This document shows, in pieces, positions 11,553-20,962 of a stretch of 64,000 bases of DNA (positions within the stretch are counted from its first letter, which is position 1; each line of letters begins with the position of its first letter). The notes beneath the pieces are model-generated. The model was not told the origin of the DNA. It saw nothing but the letters and a program-made list of their open reading frames with translations, and ran no database searches. The stretch comes from Paracoccaceae bacterium (GTDB lineage: Bacteria; Pseudomonadota; Alphaproteobacteria; Rhodobacterales; Rhodobacteraceae). A program made the translations under genes and the position numbers. The DNA lies in the NCBI GenBank assembly GCA_022824005.1, contig JAJEBG010000016.1, positions 62,001 through 126,000 of the forward strand, written 5' to 3'.

Positions 11553-11939
11553 CTATTTGATCTCGACCTCGGCGCCCACGGCTTCTAGTTGGTTCTTCAA
11601 CTCTTCCGCTTCCTCTTTAGAGACGCCTTCCTTGACAGTCTTGCCCCCTGCTTCAACAAGGTCTTTCGATTCTTTTAAACCCAAACCGGTAATATTTCTC
11701 ACCTGTTTGATTACGTGAACCTTCTGGCTTCCAGCCGCCTTCAGTATCACATCAAATTCGGTTTTCTCTTCGACTTGTTCACCGGCTTCACCATCGCCAG
11801 TGCTCGCTCCTGCCATCACCACCGCGCCACCGGCCGCCGGTTCAATGCCATATTCTTCCTTGAGATGATCTTTCAGCTGCTGTGCCTCAAGCAACGTCAG
11901 CCCGACAATCTCCGTAGCCAATTTTTTGATATCTGCCAT
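11553..11939 (-). CDS. rplL: 50S ribosomal protein L7/L12
   Basis: Acidic stalk protein, 128 residues, that recruits translational GTPases. The N-terminal dimerisation domain ([21 protein letters not shown]), an Ala/Gly-rich hinge (about 35-55) and the C-terminal domain with [20 protein letters not shown] and [11 protein letters not shown] are all present. It follows rplJ by 81 bases; the two are normally translated from one message whose L10 leader controls both. The length is normal. Confidence 0.97.
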   Translation of the reverse strand: MADIKKLATEIVGLTLLEAQQLKDHLKEEYGIEPAAGGAVVMAGASTGDGEAGEQVEEKTEFDVILKAAGSQKVHVIKQVRNITGLGLKESKDLVEAGGKTVKEGVSKEEAEELKNQLEAVGAEVEIK

Positions 11940-12020
11940 GTTGTTTCATCCTTCACTTTGTCTTTCAAGCGGTCAAGCGCGACCTTGAGTCTCGCCCCAA
12001 CCGAACCTGTTCGCTGGTTG

Positions 12021-12539
12021 CTAAGAGACGGGTTCTCGCTCTTCAATTGTGCTGAGAATAGCGGCGATATTGGCACCTGCGGCCCCCACTGAAGCGGCCA
12101 AACCAGCCGCTGGAGAGGTAATGCAAGCGACAAGAGTCGACAACAATTCTTCGCGCGACGGCATGGCGGACACAGATTTGACACCCTCTCTGTCCAACAC
12201 AGCGTCTCCCATCGCGCCACCAAGAATCTCCAGTTGGGTGTTATCCTTGGCGAAGGACTCGGTCACTTTTGCGGCCGTCACCGGATCTTCCGAATATGAG
12301 AGAACTGTCATTCCCTTCATTATGTCTGCGACGGCACCACAGCGCGAAGTTTTCAACGCAATTTTAGCGAGCCTATTCTTGGCAACACGCACGGAGCCTC
12401 CGGCTTTCCGCATGCGGTTCCGAAAATTCTCCATTTCAGCGACGCTGAGTCCGGCATAGTGCGATACCACGACTACGCCAGAGCTTTCGAAGATATGGCT
12501 GAGTTCTTCAACCACTTTTTCTTTTCGAGCTCTATCCAC
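12021..12539 (-). CDS. rplJ: 50S ribosomal protein L10
   Basis: Stalk base protein, 172 residues, that anchors L7/L12 dimers to 23S rRNA. It starts [33 protein letters not shown], a typical L10 N-terminus, followed by [21 protein letters not shown] Shine-Dalgarno-like GGAAGGGG precedes the ATG at some distance. In other bacteria the L10-L12 complex represses its own leader, and the 268-base upstream gap has features of such a leader. Confidence 0.96.
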   Translation of the reverse strand: MDRARKEKVVEELSHIFESSGVVVVSHYAGLSVAEMENFRNRMRKAGGSVRVAKNRLAKIALKTSRCGAVADIMKGMTVLSYSEDPVTAAKVTESFAKDNTQLEILGGAMGDAVLDREGVKSVSAMPSREELLSTLVACITSPAAGLAASVGAAGANIAAILSTIEEREPVS

Positions 12540-12569
12540 GTGCTTTGCTCCAAATTTAGGGAAGAGTCA

Positions 12570-12779
12570 CCCCTTCCAGCTCCATTGAACTGACCTAGAG
12601 GTCAGCCACTTCTATCCCAGACTTCAGGTCCAACCGGTCATCCCCAAAAGGATGATATGGCATTCACGTCTCAGGCAGGATTTACGCCAGCGGCTTGACC
12701 AATCACTGATCTCCGCCAACACCCACCGTCTCGGACAGTTCGATGGCCCGCTTGAGATCAGCGCACCAAAGAATAGTCT
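12570..12779 (-). promoter_or_regulatory. Probable L10 (rplJ) mRNA leader
   Basis: The space between rplA and rplJ contains, on the minus strand, CTGCCTGAGACGTGAATGCC (12659-12678 region). This resembles the conserved GCCTGAGAC core of proteobacterial L10 leaders, which bind L10-L12 and control rplJL translation. Boundaries are approximate; a covariance-model search would decide. The assignment rests on position and this short core. Confidence 0.45.
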
Positions 12780-12796
12780 GCCTCCATCAGGGAGGC
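12780..12796 (-). other. Hairpin just downstream of rplA
   Basis: A perfect 6-base-pair stem GCCTCC / GGAGGC with a 5-base loop lies 12 bases beyond the rplA stop. No T-run follows, so it may be an RNA-processing or stability element between rplA and the L10 leader, not a terminator. Confidence 0.4.
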
Positions 12797-12807
12797 GAAC
12801 ACATCTC

Positions 12808-13506
12808 CTAATTTCCCAAAGCCGACCCCACGTCGACCTTCACACTCGGTCCCATCGTGGAACTGATCGTGATTTTGTTTACAAATTTGCCCTTGGCCCC
12901 CGTTGGTTTGGCGGCGGATACAGCGCTCACAAAGGCACGAATGTTTTCCACCAATTTCATTTCCTCGAAAGAAATTTTTCCAACGCCTCCATGAATGATT
13001 CCGGCCCGTTCAACCCGAAATTGAACCTCGCCTGATTTCGATTTCGTCACCGCGTCACTGACATCCGGGGTCACGGTGCCGACCTTTGGGTTGGGCATCA
13101 AATTTCTTGGCCCTAAAATCCGCCCAAGTCGACCGACAATCGGCATCATATCGGGGGTCGCGATACAACGGTCAAAATTGATTTCACCTTTCTGCACCGC
13201 TTCCATTAAATCTTCGGCACCGACGATATCAGCTCCGGCTTCACGGGCTTCATCCGCTTTTGCGTCACGGGCAAAGACCGCCACTCTCACGGTCTTGCCA
13301 CTGCCATTGGGCAAGGCCACAACTCCCCGCACCATTTGATCAGCATGACGGGGGTCAACACCCAGATTCATCGTCACATCTACAGTCTCATCAAATTTGA
13401 CCGACGCTTGAGATTTGACCATCTTGACCGCATCTTCAACGCTCAGTGATCCCTTTTCAGCCACCGCTTCACGGGCGGCTCGTATCCGCTTTCCCTGATT
13501 CGACAC
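12808..13506 (-). CDS. rplA: 50S ribosomal protein L1
   Basis: L1-stalk protein, 232 residues, involved in E-site tRNA release and, in many bacteria, autogenous repression of the L11 operon. It shows [21 protein letters not shown], the [17 protein letters not shown] signature and a C-terminal TMGPSVKVD block. It begins 4 bases after the rplK stop, so the two genes are translationally linked. Length and motifs are normal. Confidence 0.97.
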   Translation of the reverse strand: MSNQGKRIRAAREAVAEKGSLSVEDAVKMVKSQASVKFDETVDVTMNLGVDPRHADQMVRGVVALPNGSGKTVRVAVFARDAKADEAREAGADIVGAEDLMEAVQKGEINFDRCIATPDMMPIVGRLGRILGPRNLMPNPKVGTVTPDVSDAVTKSKSGEVQFRVERAGIIHGGVGKISFEEMKLVENIRAFVSAVSAAKPTGAKGKFVNKITISSTMGPSVKVDVGSALGN

Positions 13507-13510
13507 GACC

Positions 13511-13939
13511 TTAACCTTTCACTTCAAAGCCCATTGACCGCGCCGTCCCGAGAACAATTTTCATCGCCGCGTCCACATTGTCGGTATTGAGATCAACTAA
13601 TTTCGCCTCGGCAATGTCCCTCACTTGAGCCGAGGTCACAGAAGCAACAATTTCGCGACCCGGTTCTTGAGACCCCGATTGGGCACTGGCCGCTTTCTTA
13701 AGAAACCACGAGGCCGTCGGCGTTTTGATCGCCAGTGAGAACGATTTGTCCTGATAATAGGTCACCTCCGTCGGACAGGGCGCACCCGGCTCCACATTCT
13801 GCGTTTGAGCATTGAAAGCTTTGCAGAATTCCATGATATTGAGACCACGTTGACCTATAGCTGGACCGACAGGTGGGGCCGGCTTGGCTTGGCCAGCGGG
13901 CACTCGAAGTTTCAATTTTCCAGCCAGTTTCTTAGCCAT
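13511..13939 (-). CDS. rplK: 50S ribosomal protein L11
   Basis: Protein of the GTPase-associated centre, 142 residues. The N-terminal proline-rich switch ([19 protein letters not shown]) and the C-terminal rRNA-binding domain ending [17 protein letters not shown] are intact. The gene follows nusG by 37 bases and precedes rplA by 4, the standard nusG-rplKA order. Confidence 0.97.
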   Translation of the reverse strand: MAKKLAGKLKLRVPAGQAKPAPPVGPAIGQRGLNIMEFCKAFNAQTQNVEPGAPCPTEVTYYQDKSFSLAIKTPTASWFLKKAASAQSGSQEPGREIVASVTSAQVRDIAEAKLVDLNTDNVDAAMKIVLGTARSMGFEVKG

Positions 13940-13976
13940 CGGACATTCTCGATTCTCTTAATTCTTAGGATTGTAT

Positions 13977-14510
13977 TCAGACTTGTTTGGTGACTTGCGT
14001 ATAATCAAGATCAACAGGTGTGGCTCTTCCAAAGATTGATACGGCCACTTTCAGGCGAGCCGCGTTTTCATCAACATCTTCCACCATTCCAGAAAATCCT
14101 TCAAAGGGGCCATCGGTCACGATCACAATCTCCCCAGCGTCAAACGTAATCAGTGCTCTCGGCTGTTGTGCCCCCTGCTCAGCACGCTCAAGAATCGCCT
14201 CAACTTCTTTGTCGGGAAGAGGCGATGGCTGACCCACCGGACCCAAGAAACCCGAGACACGATTGAGCGATTTAATGAGGTGGTAACCCGGATCCGTCAT
14301 TTCCATTCGAACAAGAATATAGCCCGGCATGAAGCGGCGCTCAAGTTTAACCTTTTTGCCGCGCCTTAACTCCAGAACCTCTTCGGTTGGAACCAAAACC
14401 TGCTCTATCTTATCGTGAAGTCCTGTCCGCTCTGCCTCCGCCCTTATCTGCTCAGCAACGCGTTTTTCGTAATTTGATAGGACACTCACCGAGTACCAAC
14501 GCATTGCCAT
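13977..14510 (-). CDS. nusG: Transcription termination/antitermination factor NusG
   Basis: Processivity factor that binds the beta-prime clamp helices and links RNA polymerase with Rho or the ribosome; 177 residues. The NGN domain (MRWYSVSVLSNYEKRVAEQI, then FMPGYILVRMEM) and the C-terminal KOW domain (FDAGEIVIVTDGPFEGFSG, 122-140) are both present. secE, which usually lies directly upstream, is absent: hemA is the next gene at 14,729. The gene has its own promoter at 14,639-14,667. Confidence 0.96.
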   Translation of the reverse strand: MAMRWYSVSVLSNYEKRVAEQIRAEAERTGLHDKIEQVLVPTEEVLELRRGKKVKLERRFMPGYILVRMEMTDPGYHLIKSLNRVSGFLGPVGQPSPLPDKEVEAILERAEQGAQQPRALITFDAGEIVIVTDGPFEGFSGMVEDVDENAARLKVAVSIFGRATPVDLDYTQVTKQV

Positions 14511-14638
14511 TCCGCGAATCCCCTGCCAATCCGATGACCAGCACGTTTCCGATTGTTTCTTTTTTCCACAACAAAATAAGGTGGCAACGCATTCTCATGC
14601 TTGGCGTGCCATGCGAATCAGATTTATCGTGTCGGGAA

Positions 14639-14667
14639 AGGATACACTATTGCTGACAAAATGTCAA
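14639..14667 (-). promoter_or_regulatory. Sigma70-type promoter of the nusG-rpl-rpo operon
   Basis: On the minus strand, consensus TTGACA (14,662-14,667) and TATCCT (14,639-14,644) are separated by exactly 17 bases. The predicted start is about 120 bases upstream of nusG. It is the best promoter match seen in the window and fits a highly expressed operon. Confidence 0.75.
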
Positions 14668-14728
14668 AGGAAATTTTAGCCCAACGTGAATTTTTTTTCA
14701 AAACTGCCAGAACGAAACTCAAAAAACT

Positions 14729-15943
14729 TTAAGCGACGGCTCGTGACACTTTACACTGTTTCCACAAATGGTTCAGTGTTTGCACCAAACGATCAATATC
14801 TTCATCACTATGATAGGGGCCCGGCGTTATACGCAACCGTTCAGTCCCTTTCGGAACCGTCGGGTAATTGATCGGCTGGATATAGATGCCCCACTCACGC
14901 ATCAGATAATCGCTAAGCATTCGACATTTGACCGGATCCTTGATCAACACTGGAATGATATGGCTCGGATTGTCCATATGAGGAATCCCCGCCGCGTTAA
15001 GCTTGGCACGGAGCTGCTCTACATTGCGACGCTGCGCCCGCCGCTCCACATCGCTGTCCTTGAGGTGAGCGACCGACAAGCGCGCCGCGGCGGCTAAGGC
15101 CGGCGGCAGGGCGGTCGTAAAAATGAAGCCACTCGCGAACGATCTGATGAAATCACACAAAGCCGCCGAGCCCGTAATGTAGCCCCCCATACACCCGAAA
15201 GCTTTTCCTAGCGTCCCCTCAATCAAGGTGATGCGGTCCATCAACCCTTCTTGCTCCGCGATACCGCCGCCATGAGGCCCATAGAGTCCAACGGCGTGGA
15301 CCTCGTCAAGATAGGTCAGGGCATTGTACTTTTCCGCGACTTCAACAATTTCTTTCATGGGGCAGATATCACCATCCATCGAATAGACAGATTCAAAAGC
15401 CACAATTTTGGTGCTGTTGGCTGGCGCTTGTGCGAGTTTACGATCTAGATCTTCGACGTCATTGTGTTGCCAAATCACCTTCATACACCGAGCCTGCTTG
15501 ATTCCTTCAATCATTGAGGCATGATTCAAACTATCGGAAAAGATGATGCTATCGGGCAATCGTGAGCCAAGCGTGGAAAGCGAAGCCCAATTTGATACGT
15601 ATCCTGAAGTGAAAAGAAGCGCCGCCTCCTTGCCATGCAGATCGGAGAGTTCCTTTTCAAGAAGAATATGCTCATGGTTGGTGCCAGAAATATTCCGTGT
15701 CCCCCCGGCTCCAATTCCGCCCGCATCAATAGCTTCTTTCATCGCTTTGCAAACTTTCGGATGTTGACTCATCCCAAGATAATCATTTGAGCACCAAACA
15801 GTTACCTCTGTCGGCATATCAGGATCATGATTCTTGGCGCGAGGCAAAGCTTGATTGATGCGCTCCAACTCGGCAAAAACTCGATAATTTCCCTCCTCTT
15901 TCAGACTCGCGATCTGAGATTGGAAGAGTGGATCAAAATTCAT
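14729..15943 (-). CDS. hemA: 5-aminolevulinate synthase
   Basis: PLP enzyme condensing glycine and succinyl-CoA to 5-aminolevulinate, the first step of heme and corrin synthesis in alphaproteobacteria (C4 route). It has 404 residues. Visible are [28 protein letters not shown], the [10 protein letters not shown] cofactor block and the GTLGKAFG signature, whose Lys247 should form the PLP aldimine. Length and motifs are normal. It is monocistronic in appearance, between a lipoprotein gene and nusG. No FNR-like palindrome was noticed upstream. Confidence 0.97.
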   Translation of the reverse strand: MNFDPLFQSQIASLKEEGNYRVFAELERINQALPRAKNHDPDMPTEVTVWCSNDYLGMSQHPKVCKAMKEAIDAGGIGAGGTRNISGTNHEHILLEKELSDLHGKEAALLFTSGYVSNWASLSTLGSRLPDSIIFSDSLNHASMIEGIKQARCMKVIWQHNDVEDLDRKLAQAPANSTKIVAFESVYSMDGDICPMKEIVEVAEKYNALTYLDEVHAVGLYGPHGGGIAEQEGLMDRITLIEGTLGKAFGCMGGYITGSAALCDFIRSFASGFIFTTALPPALAAAARLSVAHLKDSDVERRAQRRNVEQLRAKLNAAGIPHMDNPSHIIPVLIKDPVKCRMLSDYLMREWGIYIQPINYPTVPKGTERLRITPGPYHSDEDIDRLVQTLNHLWKQCKVSRAVA

Positions 15944-16170
15944 TCAATAACTCCGCAACCGGGGCAACCTTACCCCCTCCAAGAAGTGAGGTAGAGGGTA
16001 TCTAGGCTTCAGCCTTGGCAAAAACAAGTCATTCCATGCCCATAGCCGACTCATTTTTTGGACATTGTTAGATACCGCAAAGGATGGCTTGGCACTCAAG
16101 CGAATATCATAACAACGCGTGATGCGGCTGTCTAGCCATCCCCCTTCGACATTGGCGCGCATCCAACAAT

Positions 16171-16737
16171 TTATCTTGAATTCACGCTAATCAAGGGACT
16201 TTCTTCCAATGATTTAAGCCAATTCTCAATCACCACGGCGGCGCGCCGAGAAAGCGCGGTGAGTTGTTCCTGCTCATCACGCATGAGACCAGAACCAATG
16301 ATGGTTGAGACCGAGAAGGGTTCAATAATCGTGAAATCTTTTGGTTTTTCATTGAGGATGATACCTTGAGCATCATCCCAAACTTGAACACGCAGGGCCA
16401 TCATTGATTTGGGTGACATGACAACGGGAACGCCCGCTGGCGCAAGAATCGCCCCTTCAATCGCCACGGTGATATGGTACCATTTGTTTCCTTTATGGCG
16501 TCCAAGCCGCTCGCGCAGGGCGTCATTTAGTGAGGCTTCAAGATCAGCCTCCTTGACAGGACGCGAAACATCGGAAATGTCCGTTCCCGCTGCCGACACC
16601 TTGAGATGGGCTAGGCGAAAGTCACCGATTGGGGGCGGATTGGATGGAAGCTCTGGAGGCGCGTCACACGCCACTAAAGCCAAACAGGCCATAGCCATAC
16701 CAAGATATTTTTTCCAACTCAAGATCGCTCCTCCCAC
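16171..16737 (-). CDS. Putative lipoprotein of unknown function
   Basis: A 188-residue protein with an N-terminal hydrophobic stretch followed by the lipobox LVAC (Cys24), so it is probably lipid-anchored in the envelope. The mature part has a proline-rich linker (PPELPSNPPPIGDF) and then an alpha/beta-looking domain with WYHITVAIEGA and VSTIIGSGLMRDEQEQL. I do not recognise the family with certainty. It lies downstream of parC and upstream of hemA on the same strand, with gaps of 585 and 227 bases, so operon membership is doubtful. Confidence 0.75.
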   Translation of the reverse strand: MGGAILSWKKYLGMAMACLALVACDAPPELPSNPPPIGDFRLAHLKVSAAGTDISDVSRPVKEADLEASLNDALRERLGRHKGNKWYHITVAIEGAILAPAGVPVVMSPKSMMALRVQVWDDAQGIILNEKPKDFTIIEPFSVSTIIGSGLMRDEQEQLTALSRRAAVVIENWLKSLEESPLISVNSR

Positions 16738-17322
16738 TCCTAGTAGCGGAATTCAGTTTTCAGGCCGATGACCTGTTTTATACACATTGTGCGACCGGTT
16801 CAAGAAAATCCAATGAATCAACTCACTCGATCCTGCCGGTCTTCGCTGGCCTCGCCAACTGTCGGCAAATTGTTAAGGAATATCGACTGACCCGCCTTGC
16901 TATAGGGTCAGACTTTACCCTGCCACCGTTGGATAACCATTGGCTTGATGAATGGTAGAATATCTCCCATCATCGTCCATGAACGATGACCAAAGAGGGA
17001 ATGGCGGAGCCCATGACGAGTCGACAATCTCCTCGCCAACTTTTCAAGCGGTAGAAAGGCCGCCCCTGACAGCGATCAAGATAGCTTCCCCAATGAACAA
17101 TAACGAGCAAGATAAAGGCTTTGATCTGATGCTGCATGGTGAGGTAAGAACGACCCTCAAAGATAAGAAGTCGATCAACGATACCGTCCATCTTGCCTTG
17201 CGGCGACAATTGATGCTTGAAGCCATACGACTCTATCCACCCGCCGCGTACCAAAACCCGTCTTGGTTCTCATTCTTCCTCCTGAGAGCGAGCTGGAGCG
17301 ATGAGTTCAATCTCTTGATAAT
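16738..17322. other. Gene-poor interval between parC and the lipoprotein gene
   Basis: No convincing gene is seen in these 585 bases. A plus-strand frame (16,952-17,326, possibly starting at 17,092) encodes a hydrophilic peptide with LMLHGEVRTTLKDKKS, but it lacks a ribosome-binding site and runs into the parC end. An inverted repeat CATCGT / ACGATG lies near 16,972-16,989. The interval may hold decayed sequence or the 3' end of the parC transcript. Confidence 0.4.
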
Positions 17323-19566
17323 TTAAGATTTCATTGCGGCTAAGCGCCGTAATCTTGGGTAACCGCGAGGAGGTTTCACTCCCTTGCGCCCTCGTTTTCC
17401 AAGCCAAGGGGCAAGGTCCTTGACAGTGCGCTGACGTCCCGCCGAGTCGTACCATTGAAGTCCATCACTAATGTTGAACACACACAGATCCTCGAGACCG
17501 CCCTCAGTGTATTTTTGCGCGATATTTCCCCGTCCCCTCACTAGCGTCGGCAATTCGGTGATCGCAAAGATAAGGAATTTGCCATTCTCACCAATCATGG
17601 CCACATGGTCACCATTGTTTTCGATGGCCACGGCCGCTCTCAACGACTCGCCATCACGAAGATTCATCACCTGTTTGCCATTTCGTGTCCCTGCCACCAT
17701 ATCGTCTTCATTAACGACGAACGCATAGCCTGACGAAGAAGCTAGAACCCGTTTTCGCGTCGGGACATAAGACCACAAATCGGTAATAAGACTGTCATTC
17801 GGCAAGTCAACCATAAGCCTCACCGGTTCTCCAAGACTGCGCCCCCCGGGGAGCGAGGATGCGTTGAGCGTGTAGAAACGGCCATTCTCTCCACTAAGAA
17901 TGAGACGGTCAGTGGTTTGGGCATGAAATACGAATCGCCCGGCATCACCATCGCGATAACGAAACTCTTGAGTGAGCGATACCGCGCCCTTGATGGCTCT
18001 GATCCAACCGGCTTCAGAACAGATCACCGTGATAGGTTCTTTTTCGATCATCACTTCGGATGGGATCTCATCAAAAATTCGGGCGACGGCAAAGGTTGTT
18101 CGACGTTCGCCCTTCTCGCCGCTCGACCCAAATTGTTTCTTTGCGTCCTTCATCTCACTCGCCAATCGGCGGGTTTGAATCGACTCATCTTCAAGTAAAT
18201 CTTCAATATCCGCCCTCTCTCGGAGCAAAAGGTCAAGCTCTTTGCTCAACTCGATTTCCTCAAGTTTGCGCAGATTACGCAGACGCATATTGAGAATGGC
18301 TTCGGCCTGCCCCTCCGTCAGCGTGAACTCCTCCATCATCACCAGTTTGGGTGAGTCTTCAAATCTGATGATCTCAATGATGCGGTCAAGTTGATGAAAG
18401 ACGACGAGATATCCCTCGATGATCTCGACGCGCTTATCAATTTGTGATAGCCGGTAACGAGAGCGGCGAAGCAAAACCTCTCGGCGATGATTCAAAAAGG
18501 CCAACAACACAGTTTTGAGAGAACACACCCGTGGTGTCTTGCCATCAATCAGGACATTAAGGTTCAAGGAAAAACGGTTTTCCAGATCACTGTGTCGGAA
18601 AAGTGATTCCATAAGAAGGTCAGGGTCAACGCTGCGACTCTTGGGCTCAAGAACGATGCGCACATCGTCGACCGATTCATCTCGAATATCCGTGACCATT
18701 GGCACTTTCTTGTTCTGAATGAGGTCAGCGATTCGCTCAATGAGTCGTGATTTTTGAACTTGGTAGGGAATTTCAGTAACCACAATCTGCCAATGGCCTC
18801 GATCAAGCTTTTCGACATCCCAACGGGCACGAACGCGAATGAAACCTCGCCCGGTTTGATAAGCCTCTTTAATCTTTTCGGGAGTCTCAATGATAACGCC
18901 GCCAGTCGGAAAATCGGGACCTTTCACGTAATTTAGGAGGGTCGCGTCCCGCGCCTCAGGCATTTTCAAGAGATGAAGACAAGCATCACATAATTCACCA
19001 ATATTATGGGGTGGAATATGGGTGGCCATGCCGACGGCAATTCCGCTTGCGCCATTGGCCAACAAATTTGGAATTTTAGCGGGGAGGACCTCTGGCTCTT
19101 GCCGACTGCCATCATAGTTGGGACGGAAGTCAACCGCTTCTTCATCTAACCCTTCCATCAGTGCTTCGGCGACCATCGTCAGGCGCGCTTCTGTGTAGCG
19201 TTCGGCGGCGGCGCCGTCACCATCGATATTGCCGAAGTTTCCTTGTCCGTCAACAAGTGGATACCGCATGTTGAAGTCTTGTGCGAGGCGTACCAAGGCA
19301 TCATAAATCGCCTGATTACCATGAGGGTGAAAATTACCCATCACATCGCCGGCGATTTTTGCCGATTTACGAAAAGGCCCATTGGGCGAGAGTTTGAGTT
19401 CACGCATGGCGAACAGGATTCGCCGATGCACCGGTTTGAGCCCATCTCTAGCATCTGGCAAGGCGCGATTCATAATGGTTGACAAAGCGTATTGAAGATA
19501 TCTCTCGCTGACCGCCTCTCGCAGAGTCTCGCTTTCTTCGTGGTGGAAATTAAACCCGTCGCTCAT
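17323..19566 (-). CDS. parC: DNA topoisomerase IV subunit A
   Basis: Breakage-reunion subunit of the decatenating type II topoisomerase, 747 residues. The start MSDGFNFHHEE at 19,566 fits the family; the frame is open about 110 codons further upstream, but that part is low-complexity and not ParC-like. The QRDR segment FHPHGNQAIYDALVRLAQDF leads to the catalytic Tyr124 (AERYTEARLT). A long coiled region (EEIELSKELDLLLRERADIED) and a C-terminal beta-propeller follow. At the quinolone contact positions it has Asn84-Gln85 where E. coli ParC has Asp79-Ser80. Confidence 0.96.
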   Translation of the reverse strand: MSDGFNFHHEESETLREAVSERYLQYALSTIMNRALPDARDGLKPVHRRILFAMRELKLSPNGPFRKSAKIAGDVMGNFHPHGNQAIYDALVRLAQDFNMRYPLVDGQGNFGNIDGDGAAAERYTEARLTMVAEALMEGLDEEAVDFRPNYDGSRQEPEVLPAKIPNLLANGASGIAVGMATHIPPHNIGELCDACLHLLKMPEARDATLLNYVKGPDFPTGGVIIETPEKIKEAYQTGRGFIRVRARWDVEKLDRGHWQIVVTEIPYQVQKSRLIERIADLIQNKKVPMVTDIRDESVDDVRIVLEPKSRSVDPDLLMESLFRHSDLENRFSLNLNVLIDGKTPRVCSLKTVLLAFLNHRREVLLRRSRYRLSQIDKRVEIIEGYLVVFHQLDRIIEIIRFEDSPKLVMMEEFTLTEGQAEAILNMRLRNLRKLEEIELSKELDLLLRERADIEDLLEDESIQTRRLASEMKDAKKQFGSSGEKGERRTTFAVARIFDEIPSEVMIEKEPITVICSEAGWIRAIKGAVSLTQEFRYRDGDAGRFVFHAQTTDRLILSGENGRFYTLNASSLPGGRSLGEPVRLMVDLPNDSLITDLWSYVPTRKRVLASSSGYAFVVNEDDMVAGTRNGKQVMNLRDGESLRAAVAIENNGDHVAMIGENGKFLIFAITELPTLVRGRGNIAQKYTEGGLEDLCVFNISDGLQWYDSAGRQRTVKDLAPWLGKRGRKGVKPPRGYPRLRRLAAMKS

Positions 19567-19887
19567 GGTTGGCCTTGTGAATGATTCTCGACTCTTCAAT
19601 ATAACACCACTTGTATGAATAAATGCGAAGGCTAGTTTAAAAATTTCTAAACCCGAGTGACTTGAATGTGTTGGTGTTTCTGCCGCTGTCGGCTCCCAAG
19701 CCTGAAATCGTTCATAAGAGTCTCCTCGCACCTCTTTTACCACATGCACGATATCAGGATTTTTCCGCCGACGGCGTGGCAGAATATTTTGCTGAACGGA
19801 GAGAATGAAAGAGTTGTTTTTTGACAAAAACATCATAGATAAGAGAGGCAAGAATTTAATTCGACGCAGAGAGGGTTTAAGTCGGTT
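19567..19887. other. Divergent intergenic region between parC and the SDR gene
   Basis: These 321 bases separate divergent genes, so promoters for both are expected. A TTATAT-like -10 element for parC is visible near 19,600, but no clear -35 element accompanies it. The parC frame continues through most of the interval without stops, which I regard as chance because the translation shows no family similarity. Confidence 0.35.
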
Positions 19888-20739
19888 TTGAAGTTTCAAA
19901 CCAGTAGCCGTAGCGTATTGATCACCGGTTGCTCATCGGGAATCGGTTATGATGCCGCCGTGACACTCCGAGACCGGGGTTGGCATGTGTTTGCATCTTG
20001 CCGAAATCAACAAGATTGCGTGCGATTAGAGAATGAGGGATTTGAAAGTCCCCAACTTGACTATGCGGACGAAGAGTCAATCTCGTCGACTGTAGAGCAG
20101 GTCATGAAACGGACGAGCGGGCGTCTAGGCGCTGTCTTTAACAATGGCGCGTTTGCCGTCCCGGGTGCCGTGGAAGATGTGCCCCGAGCCGCCCTCCGAG
20201 ACATCTATGAAACCAACTTTTTTGGATACCATGATCTCACGACTCAATTGATTCCCCATATGCGCAAACAAGGGAGCGGGCGGATCATCAATTGTTCATC
20301 AATCCTCGGCTTTTTGGCATTACCGTGGCGAGGGCCGTATAACTCGACAAAATTCGCACTCGAAGGATTGACAGAAACAATGCGGATGGAACTCCGAGGA
20401 TCCGGCATTCATGTTTCGCTCATTGAACCGGGTCCCATCAACACAAAAATTCGTGTTAACTCGCGCCCACACTTCGAAAAATGGATCGACTGGAAGTCAT
20501 CGCCCCATCGGGCATATTATGAAAAAGCTTTGATTCCTTCCCTGAAAAAGCCTCAAGGAAGCAGCAAAGTCGCGTTTGAATTGTCTCCCCGTGCCGTCTC
20601 ACGCAAACTCATCCATGCCCTCGAGTCACCTCGACCGAAAGCGAGATATTTTGTCACCACACCCACTTATGCAGCGGCCATCCTCAAGCGGATATTGCCG
20701 GTCGCGACTGTCAACAATTTGTTTGGCTCCCTCCAATAA
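19888..20739 (+). CDS. Short-chain dehydrogenase/reductase
   Basis: NAD(P)-dependent oxidoreductase of the classical SDR family, 283 residues. It has the Rossmann glycine motif TGCSSGIG (about 14-21), FNNGAF in place of NNAG, the catalytic Ser in INCSSILG, and the YNSTK motif. The substrate is not evident; the C-terminal extension (after about 200) with VAFELSPRAVSRKLIHALES resembles retinol/17-beta-hydroxysteroid-type SDRs. The apparent initiator is TTG at 19,888, with a GAGAGG run upstream. It is followed closely by the HIG1-like gene. Confidence 0.9.
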   Translation: MKFQTSSRSVLITGCSSGIGYDAAVTLRDRGWHVFASCRNQQDCVRLENEGFESPQLDYADEESISSTVEQVMKRTSGRLGAVFNNGAFAVPGAVEDVPRAALRDIYETNFFGYHDLTTQLIPHMRKQGSGRIINCSSILGFLALPWRGPYNSTKFALEGLTETMRMELRGSGIHVSLIEPGPINTKIRVNSRPHFEKWIDWKSSPHRAYYEKALIPSLKKPQGSSKVAFELSPRAVSRKLIHALESPRPKARYFVTTPTYAAAILKRILPVATVNNLFGSLQ

Positions 20740-20754
20740 TCCGCCTCCCTAGTG

Positions 20755-20958
20755 ATGCTTAAAGACCCCCTTTTCCTCATCGCCGCACTCGCCGCACTCG
20801 CGGTCGTGATCATTCTAGCGACCGGTATCACGGGTTATGCACGAGGCGGTGAATTTAATCGAAAATACGCCAATAAGATTATGCGGATGCGGATCATCGC
20901 TCAAGCTCTGGCGGTTTTTCTTATCCTTTTATTTGTATTTTTTAGGAGCGGTGGTTGA
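20755..20958 (+). CDS. Small twin-transmembrane HIG1-domain protein
   Basis: A 67-residue inner-membrane protein with two hydrophobic segments (about 6-27 and 47-65) around a short basic loop (YARGGEFNRKYANKIMRMR). This is the layout of alphaproteobacterial HIG1-domain proteins, whose mitochondrial relatives associate with respiratory complexes III and IV. An ATG at 20,755 is preferred over the GTG one codon earlier. Its stop lies 4 bases before the adenosyltransferase start, so the two are co-translated. Confidence 0.8.
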   Translation: MLKDPLFLIAALAALAVVIILATGITGYARGGEFNRKYANKIMRMRIIAQALAVFLILLFVFFRSGG

Positions 20959-20962
20959 CGGT

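Noticed and set aside
15944-16162. 72-codon minus-strand frame upstream of hemA
   Set aside because: No family resemblance or ribosome-binding site; it occupies the hemA leader.
19567-19899. N-terminal extension of parC by about 110 codons
   Set aside because: ParC proteins start at the MSDG-like N-terminus; the extension is basic low-complexity sequence and would overlap the divergent SDR gene.
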